A stretch of DNA of 64,000 bases from Micrasema longulum (Eukaryota; Arthropoda; Insecta; Trichoptera; Brachycentridae). Both the position numbers and the translations under genes were made by a program. Position 1 is the stretch's first letter. Every line of letters begins with the position of its first letter. The DNA lies in assembly GCA_022494885.1 (NCBI GenBank), contig JAGVSM010001257.1, positions 62,001 through 126,000 of the forward strand, in the 5' to 3' direction. Positions 21,335-32,770 of the stretch are shown piece after piece. The notes under the pieces were generated by a model. That model had not been told where the DNA came from, ran no database searches, and saw only the letters and a list, made by a program, of their open reading frames with translations.

Positions 21335-22236
21335 AAAGCATACACAAGATTCACAAATCGTGCTTTTTATTTCCGAAGCTAAAAATCTACCGCGCTGCTA
21401 AAATATTTGGCATTTTGAACCCATTCTGGTTACAGTAATGGTAATTACGTTATAAAAATGCTAGCGGTGATTTTACTTAGGGCAATTTACGGTTTACGTA
21501 AATGTACGGCGTACGTCATCCGCAATAACTTGATACAATTATTATTATTTAACGAGTTTCGGTTACTAAGCCTCAAAAATAATTGAAAAACGGAACTGAC
21601 GAAAATCAAAATGTAATTCGGCTGAAATGACAAAAATAAATAAATTATGTAGTTGCCATTTGGGAATATTTAAGGAATTTAAGGGACTTTTTTGTGTTTT
21701 TGTTTAGGGTTATTTACTCTCGGTGTTATTCAGTAGAAAATATGTCAACACGTCAGCAAATAAAGCTTTAATCACCTGAACGTTTATTATGGAATATATT
21801 TTAAGAAATCTACCCTACAGCCCTAGAATCAACATTTGTCGAGTTTCCGGCGAATCAAAAAGATTCACCTTATTTTTATTGAAATAGTTCAACAACTTCA
21901 AGGAAACGTGACTCGGTGCTGAATGATTCGTTCCGACATTTTGCTTTAAATATCTCACAAATCCACGAAAAACACGTATAACTCAGTGAACGTAACGAGC
22001 GAAACTACTGACATTGACAATAACTCTATGCAGAATAACAGGTTATGTGATTTTTAAAATAAATAGCTGTCGAAGTTGTCTGGCTGCAGAGAAGCTACCT
22101 TATTCTTATTCTTTGAAATGGGGGTTCCCGCAATATAGTAGGTATTATAAGTAGAATGCACAGAGAAGAGGCGAATAGTTCCCCTTCCGGTTATATTTTC
22201 TCCTTTTGTGATGAGTGTGTTTTCCATTTGCCGCAG
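21335..22236. other. No gene recognised; region upstream of an exon-like block
   Basis: Mixed composition without repeat partners. The last 130 bp (from about 22100) are richer in G+C and lead into the splice-acceptor-like sequence at 22236. Confidence 0.4.
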
Positions 22237-22295
22237 GACTCCAGCAGTGTAACTCCTCCTACCTCCCTCTCCGAGACCAGTTCAGCCGTTCTGTG
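22237..22295 (+). CDS. Candidate internal exon (59 bp), gene unknown
   Basis: A pyrimidine-rich tract with CCATTTGCCGCAG ends at 22236, and GTAAGT starts at 22296. The 59 bp between are richer in G+C than the flanks and are not repeated in this window. Two of three frames are open: one reads DSSSVTPPTSLSETSSAVL (phase 0 entry), the other LQQCNSSYLPLRDQFSRSV (entered after two leftover bases, leaving in phase 0). The serine/threonine-rich frame would suit a disordered region, but I do not recognise either. No neighbouring exon is certain. It could be a chance combination of good splice signals. Confidence 0.35.
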
Positions 22296-22983
22296 GTAAG
22301 TCGCCCCTATTGATTGTGACTTGTAACACGTCCAAATGGATTTTCGGTGGTACGCTGTTTGCTACGCCTTTACATTACGCGAACGTGACACGCTACAGAC
22401 TACAGTTTGCTTTCATTGCGATCACATTCGTGTTCAATATTCCACGCACTGATTGATTTCCTTCGAATATTTGAATTTGAAATGCTACTCTTTGAAATGT
22501 CTGACTACCTTTCAGTCAATATTATATAATATGTTATGTTCATTTATACCTTGTCTGTAAAAAATATTATTCAGATATTACGTATTTTGCTTAACGTGAC
22601 AAAATTATTTATTGACGATCGATGGTCAATTAAGAAAATTAAAACTAAAGCAAATAGTTTGATTGACAATAAAATTAATAGTAAATTCATTTTCATCGAA
22701 AATAAATGCTTTATAAATTAAACAGTTACTTTTCAAAAAAAGCTTTTATTTGATGTTTTATATCATATTACCTCAAAATTTCAAACTTAATTTAATGCAG
22801 GGTTTTTATTATCAGATGTAATTTCTCATGTCTACACATTTTTATAATTATTTTTTTTATATCAATTAAAAATCTTTTTCTGAAAAATTGACATAAATAA
22901 AAATAAGTTCTGAGATGTTACCTCCTTATCAAATGTTGAGCGTTTTAATGAGTATATTTGATCAAATAAAACAATAGTATGTT
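22296..22983. other. No gene recognised
   Basis: Starts with a donor-like GTAAGT, then is A+T-rich. The open frame at 22536-22721 is Ile/Lys/Asn-rich and unrecognised. Confidence 0.45.
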
Positions 22984-23239
22984 CTCGTGGTTGAATGATC
23001 AAAGCGTATGCCTACCATGCTAGAGGTCTCGGGTTCGATTCCCGACATGGTTGATAGAAATATTTATTTTATAATATATTTTTACGCTAGAATGCTTTTT
23101 TACAGACTGGCACCTAAGGCGTAAGTCTACTCATTTTACTTTCACGTAACAAAAATGCTTAAGGTTTTTTTGCGGTTGGTCAACTAATGCGGTGTCCAAT
23201 GCATCGTTAGGTGCGGAAAGGGGATGATGATGATAAAAC
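22984..23239 (+). mobile_element. SINE-A copy 2
   Basis: CTCGTGGTTGAATGATCAAA, CCTACCATGCTAGAGGTC and B box GGTTCGATTCC (23032-23042) followed by a SINE-A body. It ends with AATGCATCGTTAGGTGCGG and a GATGATGATGATAAAA tail at 23223-23239. The A box is damaged (GGTTGAATGAT), so it is probably silent. Confidence 0.85.
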
Positions 23240-23297
23240 AATGCAGAACACGTATAAAATGATAATTTTTACTGATTAGCACAATTTCTTATATAAT

Positions 23298-23704
23298 AAG
23301 GAAGTTCAGTGTTTTTTTTTTTTTTTTTAATATTTGTCAATAGTCTATCAAACTAAGCCAAATTTAAAAAAAATGTGTGTCGTATTTTTAGCGCTATGAT
23401 TTTTTTAAGTTTTGTAATTTTAGAATAGCTCCGCCTGTAACGTCACAAGTTGTTTTCGGTGGGTTCTGGCGATTGGTGAATTGGCTTCCCGTAAACCGGA
23501 AATAAATCACAACACTCTATCATTAGTTGGAAGAACTAGTAACGCTGTTCAAAGTGGTTCGCTTTTGTCTAAATCATTTTTATTACTTTTTTCGTACATT
23601 TTTAAGAAACTTCGCCGTTCAATTTAAATGCTTTAATTTTACTGCGGATAAGAAAACATTTCTTATATCCAATTTCTCATAGCACTGAACTTCTAAATTA
23701 ACTT
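23298..23704. mobile_element. MITE M1, copy 1
   Basis: Ends carry AAGGAAGTTCAG (23298-23309) and CTGAACTTC (23696-23703) as short inverted repeats. The interior, including AACTAAGCC, AGCGCTATG, a TAACGTCAC-like site and GTAAACCGGAAATAAATCAC, matches the reverse complement of 39102-39477. No open frame. A T-run near the left end is expanded. TIRs are short, about 12 bp. Confidence 0.75.
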
Positions 23705-24484
23705 TCCAGAGGGCTTGTTTTTTTATGTGAGTATATAAATAAAATTAAAGTTTTAATTTAAATACATAATTATACACGAACACGTTTCTTTTTAACTGGA
23801 GCTCCTGCCGTTTGTTCTACGTTTTACGTAAAATAAAATTGAGGCTAGTCTTCCGATGACCTTGGATGCGCAGTAAGTCTAATTTGGTTAAACTGTGACA
23901 CGCGTTACATACTCTGTAAATTTTACAGTAATTGGCAACATATAATTTTATACACACTATCAAGTCGGCAAAATTCCAAACACTGCCGAATGCCATGCGC
24001 AGAAAAATTATCCAAACGCAAAAATATTTTCTCTATTTTATTTTTCCTACCCTCTCAATTCGTACCGCTTTCGCTAACGCAATTCAACGTTGTTGATTTT
24101 GGGAGGAGCCGAATCGTCAATGTCTTAATTATACGGAAACTGTTTGTCCCCCGTTTACCTGACGCTGACGTCACGGGACTGGTGATTGCTGCCTACACCC
24201 AATACACTCGCACTGGTGGTTTGTCACCACTTCAGCCCTCAGTCACTCGTATTCATTAGGTGCCTACTCACTTGTACTTGCACTTGTAAAGTCCTGGCCC
24301 GAGTGGCTTAACATGGTAGGACAGAGTTGTTGATATTTGATGTATCGATCACTCGACGTCAAAGCCTGTGGTGACGACTTACACAATGTGTAGTGTAAGT
24401 GAAAAATTTTAATACTGACTAATTTACTTTATCTTATTTTTGTTATCTGGTTTTGGCATTCGCACATATTTTATTTATTTCCTT
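23705..24484. other. No gene recognised
   Basis: Contains an 89-codon frame (23990-24259) with no recognisable motif and a TGACGTCA palindrome near 24166. At about 24295 GGCCCGAGTGGCTTAACATGG looks like the D-arm of a tRNA-like unit, but no B box follows. Confidence 0.4.
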
Positions 24485-24790
24485 CTGTGTCCGGGCGGAT
24501 TAAGAATGGAGTTCTGTGTGTGAAATAGAACCGGAATCTTGGACGAATGCTTTCAAAACGATGGCTGCTCTCGGATAAAAATCCTGATAAAGGAAATCGA
24601 GTTGAGTTAAGTCCGCTCTGAAGCGTAGTCACTATACTTGAGCTCCAGGGTTCGATTCCTTATAATATTATTAGATTCCTGGGTAAGTCGACATGCGATG
24701 TTGATTAAAATGATGGTTCTGCACTGTAATATATCTTGTTCCCGGCCTGGCACCTGCAGATTAAGGCTGATACTCAACCTCTTGCAAAAC
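24485..24790 (+). mobile_element. SINE-C copy 3
   Basis: Head: TCCGGGCGGATTAAGAATGG through GGATAAAAATCCTGATAAAG. Then a tRNA-like part (GAAGCGTAGTCACTATAC, B box GGTTCGATTCC) and a body with GGTTCTGCACTGTAATAT and GGCCTGGCACC. This is the plus-strand counterpart of the copies at 160-415 and 4095-4425. The 3' end is shortened: the GTGTACCAATGCATTGCC block is not present. Confidence 0.65.
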
Positions 24791-24958
24791 TTTAGTGAGT
24801 GAAATTATTCACTCATAAACAGCTGTTTCGGATCGTATAATGGGCTTAGTGATTTTTTCACGCAGGAAATTATTGTTGAAAAATCGTTGTAGCCTCAACG
24901 AGAGCGAAATGCGATTTTTATAGCATTGGAGTAAGAACGTGATGCCCGAATTATATAT

Positions 24959-25655
24959 ACTAACTAGCGGACCCGACAGACGTTGTCCTGTCCGAACGTC
25001 GGCTTGCCTGCTATAAGCTTGGAAAAAGACTTTTCATTGATAAGTAGGTTGGTACCAAGGTACTTGTTTGTGATTAATTTCCAAAACTAAATTTTTTTAA
25101 TATTCAAATATTGGATTTAAGTAGGTTATTAGGTACTTGTTTATGGTTGAATTCCAAAGCATAAAATAATTTTTTTTTTAAATATGGCATTCTTTTTGCA
25201 AACTTCAAACTCCGGTCTTTTCACCAACAAAGGAGTGTACTTATGCAGGAAAACGATTTTTCAAAATGTATTGAATTTAATGTTATTTTAGTATTACCAA
25301 AAATCCAGTAAAAATAATAAAAGTAATCGGGTAGAAATTATAAGGAATTTAAGGAATGGATCTGATTAAGATCCACAAAAAACAAATGCTGTTCGTAAAC
25401 ATTTAAAAACACAAAAAGACAACATTTTTCTATTTTTTTGTAAATGCATTCTCCTCAAATGCAACCCTGGTAGATCGATGAATAAAATATTTATGCTCCT
25501 AACTTTTTTTTTACATATTCGATTGAAGATTTTAATATCTACGAACACGCGCAGCGCAAAGATCTATATTTCTCTAAAAACCGCACGTAAATCTGTTCAG
25601 CCGTTTAGGAGGAGTACGGTGACATCACACGTACAGAGGAATTATATAAATAAAG
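24959..25655 (+). mobile_element. Lepidopteran dispersed element (class uncertain)
   Basis: It opens with ACTAGCGGACCCGACAGACG and TTGTCCTGTCC and closes with TCTGTTCAGCCGTTTAGGAG, AGTACGGTGACATCACACG and a GAATTATATAAATAAAG end. I know such opening and closing strings as a very frequent pair in lepidopteran genomes. The interior is A+T-rich without a supported frame. Helitron-like or other rolling-circle origin is possible but no terminal hairpin plus CTRR end is clear. Confidence 0.5.
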
Positions 25656-25705
25656 GTAACGATTTACTGATATTTTTCTAGTATTTAAAGACTATGTTAA
25701 ATTAC

Positions 25706-26285
25706 TAGTGACCGGCCGAAACAAAGTTTTCAGCCAAAACCGTAACCGATTTTCGGCTTCTGTTCTAGTTTCGACAGAAACATAAACTTACGTGAATAAG
25801 TCAAAAGTCACTTCAAAACGCCCAAAATTAGTCGCTATCATTGTTAAACCTTACGACTCAATGAAAATAAGTGTTTAATAAAATACACTATGAAATAAAA
25901 GGCATAAATTCAATGAGTAAATTTGTTTATTTTTACTGCTTTTTGGTTCGTTGTTATGTTATACATTACTTATATGTAGCAGTTCTTCAATGTACGCTAT
26001 AGGAACTTTAACTTATTAACCATAAAGAAATTGCAAAAATATAAATTCGAATGATCTTAGAACTACTAACTATTGTCATCAAATCACAAAATTAGTCTAG
26101 TTTTTATTTTTTATGGTAGACAATCGCAATACAATAATTAATTATTTAAATGGAGAACAATCCAATATCTCTAATTATGCTATATTCACCAGAGTACAGA
26201 ATTATCCGACACATCTCGACCGCAGGTTTCGGCTGAACCGAAGTTTCGGCCACTTTTTGTCCGAAACCAAAACGGTCCGTCACTA
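25706..26285. mobile_element. hAT-like non-autonomous element H1, copy 1
   Basis: The element begins TAGTGACCGGCCGAAAC and ends CGGTCCGTCACTA, and is bordered by a perfect 8-bp direct repeat TAAATTAC (25698-25705 and 26286-26293). An 8-bp duplication with a TAGTGACCG-type tip is the hAT signature. The ends are rich in TTTCGG/CCGAAA words, including CGCAGGTTTCGGCTGAACC. No transposase frame; the 82-codon frame at 26113-26361 runs past the element. A second copy in inverted orientation lies at 47610-48146. Confidence 0.88.
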
Positions 26286-26293
26286 TAAATTAC

Positions 26294-27206
26294 TGAAATA
26301 TTTACCCAGCTTTATGTTTGTATTTGAAACTGATTTCTGCATTTGTTACGTGAAAATCTAATCTAATTTAGACGGGGTCGTCGCTGAACAAGCTTATATG
26401 GTCTACCTTAGATATTTTATGATGCGTTCCCGAAAATTAAATTTCTCATTTCAAGCTTAAGCCGTAAAAGAACCGCGCTACACAAACGTAATTTTTTTCA
26501 ATTTTCGATCTCTAAGCATATATATTTTCTTAAATACACGACCGACGTATGAAATAGTTTATAATGAACTTTGGACGCTTTGTCTGAATTAATATATCCT
26601 TTCGGCCATATTCTTATTCCACTCTTGATTATGAACTTTTGAATCCATAGTAAGTATGTACTGTCTACCATTATAAAATTTAATTACACTAATTTACCTT
26701 TGTTGCGTATATCATATTACTTTTATGGGTTTTAATGAAATATTGAAACCGTAATTCCTTCGTTCTCCAATAATGAGAATTTGTAGAAATATACTCTTAT
26801 TCTCCAGCGGTTTACAATAATTCTGGCCCTTACATTGAACTGTTTTATCTTATTAAAATTGCTCCATATACGTCTATAGCCTAAGAGTTTTAGTAACCGC
26901 ATTTCATCTATATTAAACTTTGGGTTGCGTAAAATTATTTCCCGCATGTAGCAAAATATTGTGATAAAGCCTTAAAATCGGGATCTAATTATTAGGTAGA
27001 ATTTGGATTATAAATTGTGGTTTTAAAAAACGTGACTGAACAGACCGAAAACTAAGAATCGGTAAATCAAAATGTTTATGTGTAATATTACTCCTATATT
27101 TAAAATATTCACCATATTTAGCCTATTTTTCGTATTATTTATATTAAGAAGGAATATTTGGCTTCTTATGTTGATCGTCAACATTTTAATTTATGGGGTA
27201 TTTTCA
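26294..27206. other. No gene recognised
   Basis: A minus-strand frame at 26732-26947 (71 codons) has a plausible protein composition (basic, with LLKLLGYRRIWSNFNKIK) but no family that I can name. A decayed transposon protein is possible. Confidence 0.35.
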
Positions 27207-27466
27207 TCATCATTCTTCCCTTTCCGCATGTAATGATGCATAGGGCACTGAATTGGTATCCGAATCTCAGCGTGTCTTAATCTTTTTTTTTTTCATGAAG
27301 GTAAGATGACCAGTCTTGCGCTTAAGGTACCAGTCCAAGGACTATGAAATATTCTAATGTTAAAACACAATTTTTTAATCATTATTTCATATCAACCATG
27401 TCGGGATTCGAACCCGACCTCTTGCATGGTAAGCGAACGCACTGAACATTGCACCACGAGGCCGTC
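27207..27466 (-). mobile_element. SINE-A copy 3
   Basis: Minus strand: GACGGCCTCGTGGTGCAATG, TTACCATGCAAGAGGTC with a small deletion, B box GGTTCGAATCC, then the SINE-A body and a CATTACATGCGGAAAGGG end with GATGATGA tail. The GAGGTC-to-GGTTCGA segment is two bases shorter than in copy 1. Confidence 0.85.
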
Positions 27467-28794
27467 AATTTATACGGGGTTATTTTCAGCTTGTAAATTA
27501 TCGTACTTCGATCGAACTTTAGATCTGTAGTTTGGAAACAATATTTAAAATATATATTTTAATTTAATACCTTCTGAATATCCCAAAATTATTTTATAAC
27601 GTTATTCAAATACTGTTTATACAATTCAATTAATTAATTATCTATGTTCGTAATCTAACTATGCGAATAAAACCGCCCGTGGTCATGCAGTCACCAATTA
27701 TACGAGTATTTGTATATTAAGTAATCCATTGTGAAACTGTTTGCCAGCTGTAAACTTTGTAAGTAATTGAAGACACGTGCTTCTATGGATAACCAGAAGC
27801 GGTCGAGTTATGGAAGACTACCCCGGGAGCCAATAAGCCTGTGATAGTATCTTTTTCCCCACTCTTTCGGGGGTGTTAAGTGTTCCAACCCCTTTTCGTA
27901 CCTCGCAATCTGTATCACGAAAACAATCGTGAGTTCTTTTTTACTTGACGAATTAACTCTCAGTAAAAATTGACTGCAATGTACATTGGATTCCCTTGAA
28001 ATATGTTTTCATACATATTGCATTATTATTGTAGATATCATTTTCAAACAAACGTTTTATGAATATAATTGTATATCAGTTGGGTAACTTTTAATTAATG
28101 TTGTAGCCATACTTACGTTTCTAATCCACATCAATATCCAAATATCAAGTGCTCGTGTTCAGTTTTTATCTATAATTTATTGTAAGATACTTAAGTTGGC
28201 AAACCTCAAGCCTAACTAGTTACTGTTGGCAACCTTGCCTTTGTGAGTACTGTCTCTCATATCTGGCATGTTAGATGCCACTCTTTGATCAGCCTTCTGA
28301 CAAAACAAATCTGTGATACTATTATCAAAGTGTTTATACTTTAAATAAGTAAAGGGTGAAACAATAGTAAGTAATCAAAGATCACTTAACACTAGATTTG
28401 TCTTTTTTTTCTCCAACTTCGATAAAATTTCTCTAACATTATTTATATGCTTGCCCGGCGCATTCCAAATTATGTTGGAATGTGTAGCTTTTCCAGCCTG
28501 TTTGGAAAGCCTGTCCAAACTTTTGGTTGTCATCATTGTCTGTTTATTCAGAGGGAAGCGTCCGCTTATCGTATGGAAGCAAAAACCAACAACATGTCGT
28601 CAGATGGTATTCTTTCACACGCCTCGTTTAAAGGAATAAAACTAGGAGGGATGCTTTCTTCTCATACCCTTGTAGTATAGTATTTGCTATTCTTGTAATA
28701 TCGATTTTCGTTCTCCCCCTTCTTACGCTAATTGACGTAGCTCGAATAAATCTTATGAATTTTGTACGAGAAATTGTTATTCAAACATAATAAT
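27467..28794. other. No gene recognised
   Basis: Includes a G+C-richer patch around 27780-27910 and a 77-codon frame at 28447-28680 without recognisable motifs. No repeat partner in the window. Confidence 0.4.
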
Positions 28795-29039
28795 TCGTCA
28801 TGATCGTTGAACAACGACGCATGTGATTTTCTTCAACTTTACATGAGAGCGCTTTAAATTATTGTTTGGCACTTTGTCATAACTTGATAAGTACAAAAGC
28901 ATATCATTTGATGCGTGGGTTAGTTATGTACATTTAATTTTCTTCAGACCTGGAATGCAAAGCCTTTATAAGCCTTTTCAAGATCAAATATAAAAGTCGC
29001 ATTTTTCGCACATCCGTCGTTGTTCTACGATCACGACGA
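28795..29039. mobile_element. MITE M2, copy 1 (31-bp TIRs)
   Basis: The arms TCGTCATGATCGTTGAACAA... (28795-28825) and 29009-29039 are inverted repeats agreeing at 28 of 31 positions. Inside are ATGTGATTTTCTTCAACTTT, ACATGAGAGCG, GGGTTAGTTAT and AAAGCC/AGGCTTT words, shared in the same order with 37563-37766. About 245 bp, no coding capacity. Confidence 0.75.
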
Positions 29040-30486
29040 TATGTGAGATAAAATAGTATCACATAGTAAAAAAAATACATTTATGTTTTGTAGGACGAAG
29101 TGTTATTTGATATATAGATAGTGTTTGTAAGGCTTGAAACCAAATAATGGAAATGTGTTTTAAAAATCATGAATTTTGGCTGACTATGAGTCTTTTACGA
29201 AATAGTTAAAAAACTTACAATTTATAGAATAACTTGTCAATTTGTAACAATCAAGGCATGTATGTATTCACGTACATTGTTTTTTTTCATTCAATGCATT
29301 AAAATCTATTACATATATTGTGATTTTAAAACCTCGTGTTAAACGTACAATACGAAATTTTAAAACGTTTTGCTTACAAAAAACACACTCTTTTTAAATG
29401 TTTCTTATTCAAATAACTATCAGTCTGTTTTTTCATCAACAGACCTGCTCTTTAGAATTAAGCTTCGTACGTTTTAACGACTACAATACACACTTTACTG
29501 TTTTTAGCGACAGAATATTTACATGTAGTCTCGACCTTATTTCGACTGAACACTCTAGGAATTACTAACTACATCAATGTATCTAAATATATGACATCAT
29601 TTGACTTTTACTCACCTTTAAAATAAAAGAATTAAATTAAAATTAGTAACGAAATATTTACGTCTAAAAAAACGTGATTTGGTATAAACGACAAAAGTTT
29701 AAAGGAAATGGTTTCAATGGAATGCGTAGATGCCAGGAAACTTTGTATTTAGAACGAGCCATTCGATCAAATTTTGATAATAAAATACCTTGACTAGAAA
29801 ATAATGTTATGTGCCAACATACAATTAAAAGTAATTTTGGTAATCTGTTATCATGACAAATGAATATGTCGTAACATGTATTAAAATATATGTAAAAAGT
29901 ATAGAAGTACAGTATTGTATCTTTTAATAATAACTTCAGATGTTTTATTCAATTTTTTAAACAATTCCGAAGCCCGTTAGATAGCGAAAGGCACCTGAGC
30001 GTTAATAATGGAACAGGTCCAAAACTGTTGTTTTTCAGTTGAGCATGCAGAAATATTCCAGAATATATTTTGCACTCACGTAATTAACGGCATAATTCTT
30101 AAAAACATTTGTGTGGCCTTTAAAGCTAAAATGACAATTTTGGTTTCATTATTACATTGTTTCTAAAAAAAATTGCTGGCAAAAGTGATTGAAATTTAAT
30201 TACTTCCTTTGTTTTTGCGAACGAATGTTAATTTACCGATATCGCGGCCGTGTGTGTGCCCTCCTGCAAAAATCATTATTTTCAGTTGTGCCAATATTAT
30301 TTCTGGGGCGTTATATTCATCTTATTACGGTAACTATAAACGGTGATCGATGCAAAACGGGAATGGCATAAGCTCGTGCATCAGTAAAAGCTATGCATTT
30401 TGCAAAAGGAATAATAAAAGGATGTATAGAAGCTCTTCTCTTGGAATTAGTAGTGAACGGTGAGCGGTAAGTACAGAATCATAGAG
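29040..30486. other. No gene recognised
   Basis: A+T-rich. The frame at 30189-30371 is not recognisable. An acceptor-like TTATTTTCAG near 30280 is not paired with a donor. Confidence 0.45.
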
Positions 30487-30734
30487 TGAGCGGCATTATG
30501 TTGTGTTTCCTCCCTCGCCCCTCGCCTCGTGCCTCGAGGGTGGCGCGGCGCCCGGGGAGGGCGGAGAGTGAACTGCGCAGCGACCTTTACTATGAATGGC
30601 GTACCGAGTGGAATATAGGGCGAATATGCGCCTGTATTACTATTTATGCACCCAAAGCTGACACAACACGCTCATTACTCATTACTCTTCGGGTCTTACT
30701 TAAAAAAACTCGCAAACCTCGCATAAAATAACAC
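30487..30734. other. G+C- and CpG-rich patch
   Basis: CCTCGCCCCTCGCCTCGTGC and GGCGCGGCGCCCGGGGAGG make the most G+C-rich stretch in the window (about 30510-30580). An 81-codon plus frame crosses it without known motifs. A 5' exon or regulatory island is conceivable; neither a promoter element nor a splice donor is convincing. Confidence 0.35.
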
Positions 30735-31234
30735 TCCGTATAGAGCTGGGATAACGACCGTGGAAACTTATTCCAAGCTTATATCTGGGTCCAATGTGGT
30801 ATAGCGTTGGGGTAAGCCCGCGATCTATCATCTGTCAATTTTTTCAGTAGCAAAATGTATCGTATTTACCTAGAATTTAAACAATTTATAAAACATTCTA
30901 TATTTATCTTTCCAGATATTTTAAAGTGAAATTTCATTTATGAGTGTAAAAATGACCATCAAATTTACGTTACGTCCGGATAAATTTTATTTGACAGATG
31001 TTTTAACAATGATCTTTGTTATATTTTCCAGTAAATATACACACAAAATATTTATTATATTACATATCGGGCTATACTGACAGAATGCATTAAGTCAACA
31101 GTCTTTATATTTTTCAAATATTTTTTTAAATCGGTGCAAAATGATGATTTAAAATTCTATGCCGTGCTTAGAACAAAGATTACTCTTTAAAAACTTTAAA
31201 AAATAAATTAGAGAGAGAAAGATTGCCCGGAGAA
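30735..31234. other. No gene recognised
   Basis: A+T-rich, without repeat partner. Confidence 0.5.
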
Positions 31235-31432
31235 GCTTGTTGTGGTCGGCAGCGTAGAGGGAAGAAAAGGACGAGGGAGGTCTTCCATGCGCTGGTCGGA
31301 CCAGATAAACACTGCAACAGGCACCTCGTTTATGACAGCTCTCAAAAATGCCGGATGCCGAGACAAGTAAATGACTACGGTCTCGAGAGAACAACGCGGT
31401 GCTCACGATCCTCAGTCATGACGTTATGAGGA
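31235..31432 (+). pseudogene. Non-LTR ORF2 extreme C-terminus
   Basis: A plus frame reads GRKGRGRSSMRWSDQINTA, then a stop, then a GAHDPQS-like end. The G-R-x-x-x-R-W-x-D-x-I pattern and the HDPQS end are characteristic of the last 60 residues of an insect non-LTR ORF2. A single TAA interrupts the frame near 31367. No 3' tail could be delimited. Confidence 0.7.
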
Positions 31433-31570
31433 GGGACTGATTAGGAAGAAGTTACACGATGCAAAAGGGTATTTTCTGCTATCTAAATTTTACCATACGC
31501 AAATAATAGTTTTAAAAAATTACTAAATAAAAGTATATTAGTTAGACACGTAATGACAAAATATACATAT

Positions 31571-31772
31571 TTTTTATCGTCATCATCATTCCGCTCTCCG
31601 CACCCAATGATGCATAGTGCACTGCTTGGTACAAAAATCTTAGCATATCTTCATATTTTTTTTGTTACATGAATCTAAGATGACCAGTCTTACATTTAGG
31701 TGGCAATTCATGAACTGTAAAACATTGCAGTGTCAAAACAAAATTTAAATGAAAATTTCATGTCTTTCGTAA
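31571..31772 (-). mobile_element. SINE-A/C body fragment (5' truncated)
   Basis: The plus strand reads CATCATCATTCCGCTCTCCG, CACCCAATGATGCATAGTGC and GATGACCAGTCTTAC, the 3' tail and body of SINE-A. The tRNA-like head is missing; the copy stops after ATGAAAATTTCATGTC. Without the head, SINE-A and SINE-C cannot be told apart. Confidence 0.7.
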
Positions 31773-32228
31773 TTGGCGTTACGTTAATATATAACGAAAA
31801 TAGTGCTATGTTATTTATATAATAATATTGAAAGCTTACTTTACACCCTTCTTATTATTATTTTTTATTTCAAAACATCCTAGCACTTTTTTTATAGGCA
31901 AGTTGTTGGTTAATCAAAATTACAGTTTACTCCCGCGAGATGAATTCTACGTTGAATAGCAACTCGTACTGTTTTATCAAAGGACGGCTCACCTTTTGAG
32001 GGAGGATCCGAACCTTTCAAGCTCCATAGGATACCAACTCCGGGTTAAATAACGTGTGCAGCTTATTTATTTACCCTTCTCACCCGCGTGACGTCATTTA
32101 TTTCTGTCTCCTCCGCTCTCCGTGGTCGGAAATGCTACGCGAATTTTTTTCTCGTTATTATTTTACTGATCTGTTTTTGTATTTGTATTTGTAGTGGTAG
32201 AATAAGGATGGTAATCCCATCCTTATTG
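31773..32228. other. No gene recognised
   Basis: Includes TGACGTCA near 32089 and a short G+C-richer block at 31980-32120. No repeat partner. Confidence 0.45.
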
Positions 32229-32770
32229 TTTATTTATTCATAAAAAGATGCATGTTTAAAAAATAAATTATAATAACGCATCCTAACTCTATGAGGCCAA
32301 GAGCCCTGTGTTGAGTTGGGATACAACAAAATAAAAAGTGAAAGCGTACATATTGTTAAAGAATACTACAAATAAAAATTATTACGTAAACATAAATTTC
32401 AATAAACATCTGGACAACACGCTTAATAGTACTAATATCAGCAAACAGGGTTGTGGTTCCGTGGTAGTATTGTGGACTCGCATACCAAAGATCCCAGGTT
32501 CAAATCCCACTCTACCTAGATTTCTATTTTTTCAGCTAAAGTTATTTACGACTTTTAGGAAATAGTCTAAAAATTTCAATATTTGAGTAAATAATAAGAA
32601 CTCTAGTATTTCTCTTTAAGAAAAAAACTTTGCAACATCTCGCAGCAGTCTCCTGCGATGGTCTCGTTTCTTAGAAAAAATTCAAACTTGTACACTTCTC
32701 CTGAAAATGGCTTTCGTTTTGGAGAACTTAATATGTTCATCCAGGACATTAAATACTCTCGGGGCCACAA
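32229..32770 (-). mobile_element. Dispersed family R, copy 3, split by a SINE-B
   Basis: Read on the minus strand: ATGTCCTGGATGAACATATT and AAAACGAAAGCC (32690-32752), then an interruption (the SINE-B at 32446-32620), then TACTATTAAGCGTGTTGTCC (about 32405-32435), GTATCCCAACTCAACACAGG and CTCATAGAGTTAGG (32283-32330). The 11 kb copy is uninterrupted at the corresponding place, which shows that the SINE arrived later. The 68-codon plus frame at 32658-32864 is antisense to the family and not supported as coding. Confidence 0.65.
32446..32620 (+). mobile_element. SINE-B copy 2 (nested in family R)
   Basis: GGGTTGTGGTTCCGTGGTAG, GTGGACTCGCATACCAAAG, B box GGTTCAAATCC and CACTCTACC, followed by a SINE-B body with AAATTTCAATATTTGAGTAA. 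It is more diverged than the 37.9 kb copy. Confidence 0.75.
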
